From Rhizobium rhizogenes (GTDB taxonomy: Bacteria > Pseudomonadota > Alphaproteobacteria > Rhizobiales > Rhizobiaceae): a stretch of 64,000 nt of DNA. Each line of letters starts with the position of its first letter. Within the stretch, counting starts at the first letter, position 1. Of the stretch, positions 40,819 to 49,603 are shown piece by piece. The DNA is taken from the NCBI RefSeq assembly GCF_002005205.3, contig NZ_CP019701.2, positions 806,001 to 870,000 of the forward strand. The letters are read 5' to 3'. The position numbers and the translations under genes were made by a program. The notes below the pieces were generated by a model. That model searched no databases. It was given only the letters and a program-made list of their open reading frames with translations, and was not told the origin of the DNA.

Positions 40819-41577
40819 TTACTTTTCTTCCGGCGTATAAACCTCCCACCCGCGCGGCGTCAGATGTTCCTGCGGATGGTAGCGGGTCTTGTAACCCATC
40901 TTTTCCGAACCATCGACCCAGTAGCCTAGATAGACATGCGGCAGGCCGAGTGCGCGGGTGCGGGTGATGTGATCGAGGATCATGAAGGTGCCGAGTGAGC
41001 GCTTCTCAAGGTCGGGATTGAAGAAGGAATAGACCATCGAGAGGCCGTCGCTCATCACGTCGCTGAGCGCCACGGCCAGAAGTTCGCCGCGCTTGCTGGA
41101 ATCGATGCCGGAGCCGGGTTCGCGCACGCGATATTCGATGATGCGGGTGTTCACATGCGTGTCTTCCACCATGATCGCATAGTCCAGCGCCGACATGTCG
41201 GACATGCCACCTGACTGGTGGCGGTGGTCAAGATAACGGCGAAACAGGGCGAATTGTTCGGTGGAGGGCTCGGCGGCGTGCACCGTGGCGACGACATCCC
41301 TGTTGGCTGCCAGAACACGCCGCATTGATTTTGTCGGCTGGAACTGCTCGGTCAGGATGCGCACGGAGACACAGGCACGGCAGTTTTCGCAGGCCGGTCG
41401 ATAGGCGATGTTCTGCGAGCGCCTGAAACCGCCCTGGGTCAGAAGATCGTTCATTTCCGAAGCGCGCGGGCCGACCAGATGGGTGAAGACCTTCCGCTCC
41501 ATCTGGTTCGGCAGATAGGGGCATGTGGCCGGCGCCGTAAGATAAAATTGAGGAGAGGGCGTCGCCTGCGTGTTCAT
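40819..41577 (-). CDS. bpt: Aspartate/glutamate leucyltransferase (Bpt)
   Basis: A 252-residue leucyl/arginyl-tRNA-protein transferase of the ATE1-like class that adds Leu to N-terminal Asp or Glu for degradation by ClpAP. Markers: the Cys-rich stretch [15 protein letters not shown], the RSQNIAYRP region before it, and C-terminal [20 protein letters not shown] followed by [13 protein letters not shown], which is strongly conserved. The length fits Bpt (about 250). The start at 41577 gives the typical MNTQ N-terminus. Monocistronic or linked with the neighbouring RDD gene. Confidence 0.93.
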   Translation of the reverse strand: MNTQATPSPQFYLTAPATCPYLPNQMERKVFTHLVGPRASEMNDLLTQGGFRRSQNIAYRPACENCRACVSVRILTEQFQPTKSMRRVLAANRDVVATVHAAEPSTEQFALFRRYLDHRHQSGGMSDMSALDYAIMVEDTHVNTRIIEYRVREPGSGIDSSKRGELLAVALSDVMSDGLSMVYSFFNPDLEKRSLGTFMILDHITRTRALGLPHVYLGYWVDGSEKMGYKTRYHPQEHLTPRGWEVYTPEEK

Positions 41578-41725
41578 CGAACCGTGATCGCCTCCTGCGT
41601 CTGTTATGAAAGCGCGCCGCGATTTCACGGGGTTGGCGGCGACGCTTCAAGCGACATGCATAATGTCACAGAATGGCAAAATGCCGGAAAACGTCAACTG
41701 CGAGATGCGGTATTTGCCTGATATG

Positions 41726-41747
41726 AAAGCCACGTTTGCGTGGCTTT
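41726..41747 (-). terminator. Hairpin after the RDD gene
   Basis: AAAGCCACG (41726-41734) and CGTGGCTTT (41739-41747) form nine pairs with a four-base loop, nine bases beyond the RDD stop on the minus strand. Confidence 0.6.
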
Positions 41748-41755
41748 CCGCAATA

Positions 41756-42214
41756 TCAGCGCGTTCTGACGATGACGGTGCCGAGCAGGAAGTCGTGAAC
41801 GAGGCGCGAGCGCTCGGTAAACAGGCCTGCGAGCAGAATCAGCGGCGTCAAAACCGAGTTGATGACCCAGAAAAGCACGATGTGAACGGTCGAAAGCAGG
41901 AAATCGATTCGCCGTCCGTCCATGCGCGCCATGGCTATCCCCATCGCCCGCATGCCGGGGGTCGCCTGTGAGGGGCCGCCGAGCGTCATGCCGAAATAAA
42001 GCACCGCGACGATGACGAACAGCGCCGGATAGAGGAAAAAGCCGAGACCGAGCGTGATCACACCGAGAAAGAAGACGATCACTGCGGCCGGAATGCACAA
42101 CAGGAGAACGATCGCGTAATCGATCAGGAACGCGAAGACGCGCCGGCTCAGGACGCCGCTATAGGCGCGCCAGTCGTCCGGTGCGATATAGGTGGGGTTC
42201 TGGTCGAGGCTCAT
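41756..42214 (-). CDS. RDD-family membrane protein
   Basis: A 152-residue inner-membrane protein. The RDD signature appears as RRVFAFLIDYAIVLLLCIPA, where the Asp in the first helix is the namesake residue, then LGPS-like GPSQATPGMRAMGIAMARMDG and VHDFLLGTVIVR. About four hydrophobic stretches. Some RDD proteins act in ion homeostasis as Na+/H+ antiporters; that is not provable here. Start at ATG 42214 (MSLDQNPTYIAPDD). Confidence 0.86.
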   Translation of the reverse strand: MSLDQNPTYIAPDDWRAYSGVLSRRVFAFLIDYAIVLLLCIPAAVIVFFLGVITLGLGFFLYPALFVIVAVLYFGMTLGGPSQATPGMRAMGIAMARMDGRRIDFLLSTVHIVLFWVINSVLTPLILLAGLFTERSRLVHDFLLGTVIVRTR

Positions 42215-42311
42215 TGGTCGTTTTCTCCTGAGAGGGTCTGACAGCTCGGCAAACCTGCCGTGTCAGCAGACAATATGGGAAGAAAACGACCGAATACAAT
42301 AAGCGCTGGCC

Positions 42312-43325
42312 TCAGCCCTTTGCGAGTTTGCGTGCCGCCTCGATGGCGAAATAGCTCAGAATGCCATCGCAGCCCGCACGCTTGAAACAGAGAAGCGTTT
42401 CCATCATCACCCGCTCGCCGTCGATCCAGCCATTCATGGCGGCAGCCTTGATCTGGGTATATTCTCCGGACACCTGATAGGCGAAGGTCGGCAGGCCGAA
42501 ATTCTCCTTCAGTCGCCAGCAGATGTCGAGATAGGGCAGGCCGGGCTTGACCATCAGCATATCCGCACCTTCCTCCACGTCGAGTGCGGCATCGCGGATC
42601 GCCTCCATGCCGTTGGCAGGGCTGATGTAATAGCTGTTCTTGTCGCCCTTCAGCAGGCCGGCCGTGGAGATGGCTTCGCGATAGGGACCGTAATAGCCGG
42701 AGGCGAATTTCGTCGCATAGGCCATGATGCCGACATTCTGGTGCCCGGCGGCATCGAGACCGCGACGAATGGCGCCGATGCGGCCATCCATCATCTCCGA
42801 TGGAGAGATAATGTCGGAGCCGGCTTCGGCCTGCAGGATCGCCGCCCTGACGACCTGTTCGACGGTCTCGTCATTGACGATCTCGTCGCCGCGCAGAATG
42901 CCGTCATGCCCGTGGCTGGTGAAAGGGTCGAGCGCGACATCCGTGATCATGCCGATATCAGGAACGGCTTTCTTGACCGCGATAGTCGCCTGATTGATGA
43001 GGTTGTTGGCCTCGAGCGCGTTCGAACCGGTCTCGTCGCGCAGCTCCATCTCGATATTCGGGAAGGTAGCGATCGCCGGAATGCCGAGATCGGCGGCTTC
43101 TTTTGCGGCTTCCACCAGTTTGTCGACGCTCATCCGGTTGACGCCGGGCATCGCTGGAATGGGATCGAGAATATTGCTGCCCGGCACGATGAAGACCGGC
43201 CAGATGAGATCGTCGACGGTGAGGTGGCTTTCCTGCACCAGACGGCGCGTCCAATCCGCCTTGCGATTGCGCCGCATGCGGCGATGGCCGGTGATCTCGT
43301 CGACCAGATGCGTTTTGTCCTGCAT
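42312..43325 (-). CDS. hemB: Porphobilinogen synthase (delta-aminolevulinate dehydratase)
   Basis: A 337-residue TIM-barrel enzyme that condenses two 5-aminolevulinate molecules in haem synthesis. The catalytic lysines lie in YATKFASGYYGPYREA and DMLMVKPGLPYLDI. The metal-loop segment is DVALDPFTSHGHDGIL, in which the Cys triad of zinc-type enzymes (as in E. coli) is replaced by Ala/Asp, so it belongs to the Mg2+-dependent type known from rhizobia and Pseudomonas. Start at ATG 43325 (MQDKTHLVDEITGHRRMR); upstream ATGs in frame lack support. Confidence 0.96.
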   Translation of the reverse strand: MQDKTHLVDEITGHRRMRRNRKADWTRRLVQESHLTVDDLIWPVFIVPGSNILDPIPAMPGVNRMSVDKLVEAAKEAADLGIPAIATFPNIEMELRDETGSNALEANNLINQATIAVKKAVPDIGMITDVALDPFTSHGHDGILRGDEIVNDETVEQVVRAAILQAEAGSDIISPSEMMDGRIGAIRRGLDAAGHQNVGIMAYATKFASGYYGPYREAISTAGLLKGDKNSYYISPANGMEAIRDAALDVEEGADMLMVKPGLPYLDICWRLKENFGLPTFAYQVSGEYTQIKAAAMNGWIDGERVMMETLLCFKRAGCDGILSYFAIEAARKLAKG

Positions 43326-43430
43326 GTAAGAGTGTCCTTCGATCAAATTTGGAACGCTGCATAACATGAAGAGTCGCCCGTGCGAATGCGACAATCTTCC
43401 CTCATTGGCGTCCCGCGCCGCGATGATGCT

Positions 43431-43459
43431 TTGACAAGGCCGGTGGCGAGATTCAATAT
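43431..43459 (+). promoter_or_regulatory. Candidate sigma-70 promoter upstream of the DUF6163 gene
   Basis: TTGACA (43431-43436) and CAATAT (43454-43459) with a 17-base spacer, 40 bases before ATG 43499. Confidence 0.55.
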
Positions 43460-43498
43460 GGACTGGTCGCCCGCCCGTCGAGACCGTATCTTCCGGCC

Positions 43499-43936
43499 AT
43501 GGAACCTGATTCTCAACCTCTGCCGAAACGTCCGCTTACGGAAATCCTCTTTCTAGTCTTCATGAGGCTGGTCGCGGTCTCCTGTTTCTGGTTCGGCCTG
43601 CAATATTGGGCGATGCTGACGGGGTATTCGCTGGGCGGGCAGGGGCGGTTCGATATGCTGAACCTGCCCTGGCGGGTGGCGGGCAGCGCGCTGGCGGTCA
43701 TTTTCCCCGTCGCGGCACTCGGTCTCTGGCTTGGCGCCTCCTGGGGGGCGGTCATGTGGGTCATGGGGGCAGGCGCGCAGATCGCCATGTATAAGGTATG
43801 GCCACATATCTTCGGCGCCAACACGCTGGTACCCGTCATGCACGGCCTTGTGGCAACCATTTATATACTATTCCTGGTCGCTTTCTGGCTGGATCACCGC
43901 CAGAATGAAGAACGCGCAAGAATTGATTTACCATAA
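43499..43936 (+). CDS. DUF6163-like four-helix membrane protein
   Basis: A 145-residue inner-membrane protein with four hydrophobic helices (LVFMRLVAVSCFWFGLQYWA; WRVAGSALAVIFPVAALGLW; AVMWVMGAGAQIAMY; MHGLVATIYILFLVAFWL) and a cytosolic tail of charged residues. It matches the small rhizobial family listed as DUF6163, which sits between hemB and ldtR in this order in many Rhizobiaceae. The function is unknown; its fixed place next to ldtR hints at an envelope role, which is inference. It has its own terminator. Confidence 0.75.
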   Translation: MEPDSQPLPKRPLTEILFLVFMRLVAVSCFWFGLQYWAMLTGYSLGGQGRFDMLNLPWRVAGSALAVIFPVAALGLWLGASWGAVMWVMGAGAQIAMYKVWPHIFGANTLVPVMHGLVATIYILFLVAFWLDHRQNEERARIDLP

Positions 43937-43950
43937 GAATAAAGCAATTC

Positions 43951-43973
43951 GGCCTGTTTTCAGGCCGTTTTTT
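43951..43973 (+). terminator. Terminator of the DUF6163 gene
   Basis: GGCCTG-TTTT-CAGGCC (43951-43966) followed by G and six T. Confidence 0.88.
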
Positions 43974-44062
43974 ATCGCTAAGCTATTGATTTATAATGCA
44001 TGGCCTCTGGCCATTCCCGCTTCGCCACAAGTTGGGCCCTCCAGGGAAAATGCAGGTAACCA

Positions 44063-44109
44063 TTTGTTAATCGTAGCTTTTAAGTAGAATTTTATGCGCA
44101 TTGATTAGG
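44063..44109 (+). promoter_or_regulatory. Sequence boxes upstream of ldtR shared with the ldtP-like gene
   Basis: TTTGTTAATC (44063-44072) and ATTGATTAGG (44100-44109). The first is identical to 44993-45002 and the second differs by one T from ATTGATTTAGG at 45005-45015, both upstream of the L,D-transpeptidase gene. A looser ATTGATTTATA lies at 43985-43995. Since LdtR in Liberibacter controls this transpeptidase, these are candidate LdtR sites. Confidence 0.5.
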
Positions 44110-44167
44110 TTCTCACTCAAGGCGGGAGACAAACAAACACACCGCCAAACAAAACAGTGAGGCAGTC

Positions 44168-44680
44168 ATGATCAATAGCAAAGTTAAGCCGCAGGCCGTT
44201 GTTGCCGATGCACATGAAGATACCATCCGCTCGCTCTACATGGAGTCGCTGCACCTGGTGGAACGTCTCCACCGCCGCCTCCTCGATGTCATCAAGGATG
44301 AGTTCGACCGTCAGGGTCGCGATGACGTCAACGCCGTTCAGGCCCTGCTGCTGTTCAACATCGGCAATTCCGAACTGACGGCCGGCGAGCTTCGTTCGCG
44401 TGGTTATTACCTCGGCTCGAACGTCTCCTACAACGTCAAGAAGCTGGTCGATCTCGGCCTCATCAACCACCAGCGCTCGCGTGTCGACCGCCGTTCGGTC
44501 CGCATCAGCCTGACGGAAAAGGGCCAGGAAATCGCCGAAACGGTTGCCCGCCTTTATGAACGCCACGTCGGCTCGATCGAAAAGGTCGGCGGCATCGGCA
44601 CCGGCGAGTTCTCCGAAATGAACAAGCTGCTGCAGCGCCTCGATCGCTTCTGGAACGACTCGATCGCTTATCGTCTCTAA
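44168..44680 (+). CDS. ldtR: MarR-family transcriptional regulator LdtR
   Basis: A 170-residue MarR-type dimeric regulator. The recognition-helix region is LTAGELRSRGYYLGSNVSYN followed by VKKLVDLGLINHQRSRVDRR, the wing with the conserved DRRS. The sequence and its position before an L,D-transpeptidase gene match LdtR, described in Liberibacter asiaticus and Sinorhizobium as an activator of peptidoglycan-remodelling and stress genes. Start at ATG 44168 with GTGAGGCAG upstream. Its own upstream region carries boxes repeated before the next gene, suggesting autoregulation. Confidence 0.9.
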   Translation: MINSKVKPQAVVADAHEDTIRSLYMESLHLVERLHRRLLDVIKDEFDRQGRDDVNAVQALLLFNIGNSELTAGELRSRGYYLGSNVSYNVKKLVDLGLINHQRSRVDRRSVRISLTEKGQEIAETVARLYERHVGSIEKVGGIGTGEFSEMNKLLQRLDRFWNDSIAYRL

Positions 44681-44702
44681 TATCCGCGACGGTTTCACTG
44701 TT

Positions 44703-44732
44703 TAAGCCGGGGGCATCGCTTTGCCTCCGGCT
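44703..44732 (+). terminator. Hairpin after ldtR
   Basis: AAGCCGGGGGCA faces TGCCTCCGGCTT (one G-T pair, six-base loop), 22 bases after the ldtR stop. There is no T run after it, so its termination strength is uncertain. Confidence 0.55.
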
Positions 44733-44992
44733 TGCGGATTCCGAGCAGCGCCGGCCCACATTTTTCATGTCAAGCCCGGTCCATTATCTGAGCCTTCGCC
44801 TTCATTTTCAGGCAACACAGCTTTGTGAGAAAAGGCTCGTGACACGAATTGGCCATATTGATATGGGACCGGCAAGGGTGAGGGAGCCGGCTGTTTCTCC
44901 TGCTGTCGCGGCAAGTCCCGACTGTTCTGCCAGACTGTAGCGCCCAGACCCTGGGCCTCGAGCATTACCGGCCGGCAGGCACGTTGTACGTG

Positions 44993-45016
44993 TTTGTTAA
45001 TCATATTGATTTAGGC
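44993..45016 (+). promoter_or_regulatory. Shared regulatory boxes upstream of the L,D-transpeptidase gene
   Basis: TTTGTTAATC followed after two bases by ATTGATTTAGG. Both elements recur upstream of ldtR with a longer spacing. They end about 40 bases before the start codon, a natural place for an activator site. Confidence 0.5.
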
Positions 45017-45054
45017 ATTGTTGAGAATGCCGAAGAGAGTGGCTGGTAGGTAGA

Positions 45055-46386
45055 ATGACAAAGAAATCCGTTTCCGATTCCGTATCGCGCCGCGCGCTTC
45101 TGCGTTCGGCCGTTTCCGTTGGTGCTGCCGCGCTTGCCGCGCCCGCCTTTGCGCAGAACGCGCTCAACGATCTCATGGGCTCTTCGCGCCGCGGCAACTG
45201 GGATGACCAGTTCGACGCCAATACGTCGCGTTCGGCCGTGGGCGTCGTTTCCAACAATCCGGTTCTCGGACGCGAAGCGCCTGTCTACATGCAGCAGGCG
45301 ATCATGCAATATCAGCAGATCGTGCAGAATGGCGGCTGGCCGGAAGTGCCTGCTTCCCAGCAGCGTCTGCAGATCGGCGTCTCCGATCCTTCCGTACAGG
45401 CGCTTCGCCAGCGACTGATGGTATCCGGCGACCTGCCGCGCGAAGCCGGCATTTCCAGCGCCTTCGATAGCTACGTCGATGGCGCGCTGAAACGCTTCCA
45501 GGCCCGCCATGGCCTTCCGGCCGATGGTGTCAGCGGTGAATACACCACCAAGGCGCTGAATGTTTCGGCCCAGATTCGTCTGGCGCAGTTGCAGACCAAC
45601 CTCGTGCGCATCCAGTCCATGTCGGGCGATCTCGGCCCGCGTCACCTGATGGTCAATATTCCGGCCGCCGCCATTGAAGCGGTGGAGAATGAACGCGTCG
45701 TCCTGCGCAACACGGCCGTCGTCGGCCGCGCCAGCCGCCCGACGCATGTCATCAATTCCAAGATTTACGAGGTCATCCTCAATCCTTACTGGACCGCGCC
45801 GCGCTCGATCATCGAGAAGGATATCGTGCCGCTGATGCAGAAGGACCCGACCTATCTGGAGCGGAACAATATCCGCCTCATCGATGGCAAGGGACAGGAA
45901 GTGCCGCCGACTGCGGTCGACTGGTTCGCGCCGAAGGCCCCGAACCTGATGTTCCGTCAGGACCCCGGCAAGATCAACGCCATGTCGTCCACGAAGATCA
46001 ACTTCCACAATCCGAACAACGAATATATGCACGACACGCCGCAGCAGGGCCTGTTCAACAAGCTGATGCGGTTCGAATCGTCCGGCTGCGTGCGCGTGCA
46101 GAACGTGCGCGACCTTACAAGCTGGCTGCTGCGCGACACGCCCGGCTGGTCGCGTCAGGAAATGGAACGTGTCATCGCCACCCGCGTCAACACGCCGATC
46201 AAGCTCGCGCAGGAAGTACCTGTTTATTTCGTCTACATCACCGCATGGTCGGCGAAGGACGGCGTGGTGCAGTTCCGCGATGACATCTATGAAAAGGATG
46301 GCAATGCCGAACTGGCGCTCAACACCACGAGCGGCATGGAGCAGCCGGCCGGCCCTGTTGATGACGATCTTCTGCCGCGCAACTGA
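45055..46386 (+). CDS. L,D-transpeptidase with peptidoglycan-binding domain (LdtP-like)
   Basis: A 443-residue periplasmic enzyme. The N-terminus has a twin-arginine-like signal ([20 protein letters not shown], cleavage after AFA). A PG_binding_1 domain lies at about residues 110-170 ([20 protein letters not shown]) and the YkuD catalytic domain at about 195-360, with active-site motif MHDTPQQGL then [10 protein letters not shown], including the nucleophilic Cys and the His and Arg. It forms 3-3 cross-links, or attaches outer-membrane proteins to peptidoglycan as recently shown in Alphaproteobacteria (family knowledge). The upstream regulator is LdtR. It ends in a strong terminator. Confidence 0.92.
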   Translation: MTKKSVSDSVSRRALLRSAVSVGAAALAAPAFAQNALNDLMGSSRRGNWDDQFDANTSRSAVGVVSNNPVLGREAPVYMQQAIMQYQQIVQNGGWPEVPASQQRLQIGVSDPSVQALRQRLMVSGDLPREAGISSAFDSYVDGALKRFQARHGLPADGVSGEYTTKALNVSAQIRLAQLQTNLVRIQSMSGDLGPRHLMVNIPAAAIEAVENERVVLRNTAVVGRASRPTHVINSKIYEVILNPYWTAPRSIIEKDIVPLMQKDPTYLERNNIRLIDGKGQEVPPTAVDWFAPKAPNLMFRQDPGKINAMSSTKINFHNPNNEYMHDTPQQGLFNKLMRFESSGCVRVQNVRDLTSWLLRDTPGWSRQEMERVIATRVNTPIKLAQEVPVYFVYITAWSAKDGVVQFRDDIYEKDGNAELALNTTSGMEQPAGPVDDDLLPRN

Positions 46387-46410
46387 TCCGCGCTTTCATC
46401 GATGAAAACA

Positions 46411-46440
46411 GGCCGCATCTTCGGGTGCGGCTTTTTTCTT
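46411..46440 (+). terminator. Terminator with UUCG tetraloop
   Basis: GCCGCATC-TTCG-GGTGCGGC (46412-46431) with a C(UUCG)G tetraloop, followed by CTTTTTTCTT, 25 bases after the transpeptidase stop. Confidence 0.92.
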
Positions 46441-46574
46441 GGCGATTTTCTGAAAACAGCTGCTGTTTTTTGTCGCAACGTCGCAGTTTGACAGGCAAAT
46501 CTCGCACCCCGTATTGCTCTTGTCCGGGCGGAACGCTAAGACGCCATCGCATTACTGTTTCAGGAGCCTTCACC

Positions 46575-47864
46575 ATGTCGAACACAGATGCTTTCTTCTC
46601 CCGTCCGCTTGCCGATGTCGATCCGGAAATTTTCGGCGCGATCGAGAAGGAACTGGGTCGCCAGCGCCACGAGATCGAACTGATCGCCTCGGAAAACATC
46701 GTTTCCCGCGCCGTGCTTGAAGCGCAGGGTTCGATCATGACCAACAAATATGCGGAAGGTTACCCGGGCAAGCGTTATTACGGCGGCTGCCAGTTCGTCG
46801 ACATCGCTGAAGAACTCGCCATCGAGCGCGCCAAGAAGCTGTTCGGTGTCAACTTCGCCAACGTCCAGCCGAATTCCGGTTCGCAGATGAACCAGGCCGT
46901 GTTCCTCGCGCTGCTGCAGCCGGGCGATACCTTCATGGGTCTCGACCTGAACTCGGGCGGTCACCTGACCCACGGTTCGCCGGTCAACATGTCCGGTAAA
47001 TGGTTCAACGTCGTGTCCTACGGCGTGCGCGAAGGCGACAACCTGCTCGACATGGACGAAGTTGAGCGCAAGGCCAAGGAAACCCGGCCGAAGCTGATCC
47101 TCGCCGGCGGCACCGCCTATTCGCGCGTCTGGGACTGGAAGCGTTTCCGCGAGATCGCCGATGAAGTCGGCGCTTACCTGATGGTCGACATGGCCCACAT
47201 CGCCGGTCTCGTTGCCGGTGGCCAGCACCCGTCGCCGTTCCCGCATTGCCATGTTGCAACGACGACGACGCACAAGTCGCTGCGCGGCCCGCGTGGCGGC
47301 ATGATCCTCACCAATGAAGAGGATCTGGCCAAGAAGTTCAATTCGGCTGTATTCCCCGGCCTGCAGGGCGGCCCGCTGATGCATGTCATCGCCGCCAAGG
47401 CTGTTGCCTTCGGTGAAGCTTTGCAGCCGGAGTTCAAGGACTATGCCGCACAGGTCGTCAAGAACGCCAAGGCGCTGGCTGAAACGCTGGTCGAAGGCGG
47501 TCTGGATGTCGTCTCCGGCGGCACGGACAACCACCTGATGCTGGTCGACCTTCGCAAGAAGAACGCCACCGGCAAGCGTGCGGAAGCAGCGCTGGGCCGC
47601 GCCTACATCACCTGCAACAAGAACGGCATTCCTTTCGATCCGGAAAAGCCCTTCGTCACGTCTGGTGTCCGTCTTGGTACGCCGGCCGGCACGACGCGCG
47701 GTTTCAAGGAAGCGGAATTCCGCGAGATCGGCAAGCTGATCGTCGAGGTTCTCGACGGCCTGAAGGTCGCCAATTCGGACGAGGGCAACGCCTCCGTCGA
47801 AGCTGCGGTGCGTGAAAAGGTCGTCGGCCTGACCGACCGTTTCCCGATGTACCCGTACATGTAA
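46575..47864 (+). CDS. glyA: Serine hydroxymethyltransferase
   Basis: A 429-residue PLP enzyme converting serine and THF to glycine and methylene-THF, the main one-carbon source, also feeding purines. The PLP-lysine motif is [14 protein letters not shown], and other landmarks are [37 protein letters not shown] and [14 protein letters not shown]. The length is typical (about 430). The start at 46575 follows CAGGAG, eight bases away. nrdR starts twelve bases after its stop, so they form one transcript. Confidence 0.97.
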   Translation: MSNTDAFFSRPLADVDPEIFGAIEKELGRQRHEIELIASENIVSRAVLEAQGSIMTNKYAEGYPGKRYYGGCQFVDIAEELAIERAKKLFGVNFANVQPNSGSQMNQAVFLALLQPGDTFMGLDLNSGGHLTHGSPVNMSGKWFNVVSYGVREGDNLLDMDEVERKAKETRPKLILAGGTAYSRVWDWKRFREIADEVGAYLMVDMAHIAGLVAGGQHPSPFPHCHVATTTTHKSLRGPRGGMILTNEEDLAKKFNSAVFPGLQGGPLMHVIAAKAVAFGEALQPEFKDYAAQVVKNAKALAETLVEGGLDVVSGGTDNHLMLVDLRKKNATGKRAEAALGRAYITCNKNGIPFDPEKPFVTSGVRLGTPAGTTRGFKEAEFREIGKLIVEVLDGLKVANSDEGNASVEAAVREKVVGLTDRFPMYPYM

Positions 47865-47876
47865 GGAAAAAAGACG

Positions 47877-48356
47877 ATGCGCTGCCCATTTTGCGGTTCC
47901 GAAGACACACAGGTCAAGGACTCGCGTCCGGCGGAGGACAACACCTCCATCCGCCGGCGGCGCATCTGCCCCGATTGCGGCGGCCGCTTCACGACCTATG
48001 AACGCGTGCAACTGCGCGAGTTGATGGTCATCAAGAAAAGCGGCCGCAAGCTGCCCTTCGACCGGGAAAAGCTGGTGCGATCCTTCGAGATCGCGCTGCG
48101 CAAGCGCCCGGTTGATCGCGACCGGATCGAGCGTGCCGTTTCCGGCATCGTTCGTCGCCTCGAAAGCTCCGGCGAGACGGAAATTCCCTCGGAAGAAATC
48201 GGCCTGCAGGTTCTCGAAGCGCTGAAGAGCCTCGATGACGTGGCCTTCGTGCGCTATGCCTCGGTCTATCGCGATTTCAGCCATGCCGAGGATTTTGAAA
48301 ACGTGATTGCCGAAATCAACGCCAAGATCGCCCGCGACACGGACGCTGGAGTCTAG
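47877..48356 (+). CDS. nrdR: Transcriptional repressor NrdR
   Basis: A 159-residue repressor of ribonucleotide reductase genes. Zinc ribbon [19 protein letters not shown] with partner [15 protein letters not shown], then an ATP-cone ([20 protein letters not shown]) that senses ATP/dATP. The C-terminal tail is rich in charged residues as in the family. Start ATG at 47877. The order glyA-nrdR-ribD is conserved in many Alphaproteobacteria. Confidence 0.96.
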   Translation: MRCPFCGSEDTQVKDSRPAEDNTSIRRRRICPDCGGRFTTYERVQLRELMVIKKSGRKLPFDREKLVRSFEIALRKRPVDRDRIERAVSGIVRRLESSGETEIPSEEIGLQVLEALKSLDDVAFVRYASVYRDFSHAEDFENVIAEINAKIARDTDAGV

Positions 48357-48358
48357 CC

Positions 48359-49603
48359 GTGACGAGCCGTGCCGATGACGAAAGGTTCATGGCAAGGGCA
48401 ATCGAGGTTTCGCTTCGCCACCAGGGCCAGACGCTGACCAATCCCTCCGTGGGCTGTGTTCTCGTCAAGGACGGGAAAATCATCGCCGAAGCGGTGACTG
48501 CCATTGGCGGCCGCCCCCATGCCGAACGTCAGGCACTGGAAATCGCCGGCGATGCGGCTCGTGGTGCTACCGCTTATGTGACGCTCGAACCATGCTCGCA
48601 CTGGGGCAAAACCCCGCCCTGCGCCAATGTCCTGGTGGAATACGGCGTCGCCCGTGTCGTGGTGGCGGTGGATGATCCGGATGAGCGTGTTTCCGGCCGG
48701 GGTTATACGATTTTACGCGATGCCGGCATTGTCGTGGAAACCGGCCTGCTGCGTGATGAGGGTAAGAGGGCGCTTGCCGGTTACCTCACACGCCAGATGA
48801 AAAAACGCCCGCATGTGATTCTGAAGCTTGCCGTTTCCGCCGATGGCATGATTGGCAGGAAAGGCGAGGGGCAGGTGGCGATCACCGGTCCCGAGGCTCG
48901 CCATGCCGTGCATGAGTTGCGGGCTCGTTGTGATTGCATCCTTGTGGGGATTGGCACGGCGATTGCGGATGATCCGGAACTGACGGTGCGCATTGCCGGA
49001 ATGGAACAGCGTTCGCCGGTGCGCATCGTGCTGGATCGGCAGTTTGAATTGCCGCTGACGTCGAAGCTGGTGCGGAGTGCGCGTGAAGTTCCGGTGGTGG
49101 TTGCGGCTTTACCCCCCTCTGCCCTGCCGGGCATCTCCCCCTCAAGGGGGGAGATCGGCAAGGGGCTGTCCGCTCGCTCAAATTTTGAGTCGGGGTCTCA
49201 TTCGCCAGCTGTTGATGTCGGGCAACACGCCGCTCCATCGATCTCCCCCCTTGAGGGGGAGATGCCCGGCAGGACAGAGGGGGGTAACCGCGAGTCAAAG
49301 CGCCAGCTCCTCACCGATGCCGGCGTCCAGATTCTCGAAGCCACAACCCTCGAAAACCTCCTCCACATCCTTGCCGAGAGCGGCATGTCGGAACTTCTGG
49401 TCGAAGGCGGTGCCTTTGCCGCAAAATCATTCCTTGAAGCCGGGCTGGTGGACCGTATCATGCTGTTCGAAAGCCCTGTCGTGATCGGTGAGGGCGGCAT
49501 TGAAACGCCGCTCCGTCGTGCCGATATTGCGGGCGATTATGCTCTGGTCAGCGAAACCGCCTATGGGCCGGATCGCTGCTTCGATTATGAAAGGCCGATT
49601 TGA
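48359..49603 (+). CDS. ribD: Bifunctional riboflavin deaminase/reductase RibD with in-frame repeat insertion
   Basis: A 414-residue RibD, about 45-55 residues longer than usual. The deaminase domain (1-145) has the zinc motif GRPHAERQAL and VTLEPCSHWGKTPPC. The reductase domain (about 150-414) has LKLAVSADGMIGRKG, GIGTAIADDPELTVRI and SELLVEGGAFAAKSFLEAGL. Between the reductase segments VPVVVAAL and LLTDAGVQILEAT lie residues 251-309, encoded by a palindromic repeat that is in frame and has no stop; the residues (LPGISPSRGEIG, SISPLEGEMPGRTEG) are those that such repeats encode. It probably loops out of a surface turn. GTG start at 48359 with CTGGAG upstream; the ribE start overlaps its stop. 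Confidence 0.93.
   Translation: MTSRADDERFMARAIEVSLRHQGQTLTNPSVGCVLVKDGKIIAEAVTAIGGRPHAERQALEIAGDAARGATAYVTLEPCSHWGKTPPCANVLVEYGVARVVVAVDDPDERVSGRGYTILRDAGIVVETGLLRDEGKRALAGYLTRQMKKRPHVILKLAVSADGMIGRKGEGQVAITGPEARHAVHELRARCDCILVGIGTAIADDPELTVRIAGMEQRSPVRIVLDRQFELPLTSKLVRSAREVPVVVAALPPSALPGISPSRGEIGKGLSARSNFESGSHSPAVDVGQHAAPSISPLEGEMPGRTEGGNRESKRQLLTDAGVQILEATTLENLLHILAESGMSELLVEGGAFAAKSFLEAGLVDRIMLFESPVVIGEGGIETPLRRADIAGDYALVSETAYGPDRCFDYERPI
49111..49285. repeat. Palindromic repeat element inside ribD
   Basis: A 45-base arm at 49111-49155 and an inverted arm at 49241-49285 match at 44 of 45 positions (one C/T difference), separated by 85 bases. Each arm itself contains a smaller hairpin (ATCTCCCCC/GGGGGAGAT with a five-base loop), and the spacer holds CTCAAA-T-TTTGAG. 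The arms contain the CTCCCCCTCAAGGGGGGAG core that is frequent between genes in Rhizobiaceae and Brucellaceae genomes (established from memory, not checked). Here it interrupts a gene without breaking the frame. Confidence 0.9.

Larger units (their letters stand above)
44681..45054. other. Non-coding gap between ldtR and the L,D-transpeptidase gene
   Basis: 374 bases. It starts with a terminator-like hairpin (44703-44732). A palindrome CACGT-TGT-ACGTG lies at 44980-44992, right before the shared boxes TTTGTTAATC (44993) and ATTGATTTAGG (45005). The region is otherwise without clear features; a 57-codon frame at 44767 lacks an RBS and is judged spurious. The RBS of the transpeptidase (GTAGGTAG) is just before ATG 45055. 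Confidence 0.55.

Noticed and set aside
44767-44940. A 57-codon frame in the gap between ldtR and the L,D-transpeptidase gene
   Set aside because: No ribosome-binding site, no family match, and unusual composition; treated as a chance frame.
46441-46574. Riboswitch upstream of glyA or of ribD
   Set aside because: I looked for glycine, SAM and FMN aptamer-like patterns by eye and saw no convincing core; ribD follows nrdR by two bases, leaving no room for an FMN element.
46560-48284. Minus-strand frame of 574 codons opposite glyA and nrdR
   Set aside because: It spans two well-defined genes on the other strand, which marks it as an artefact of codon bias.
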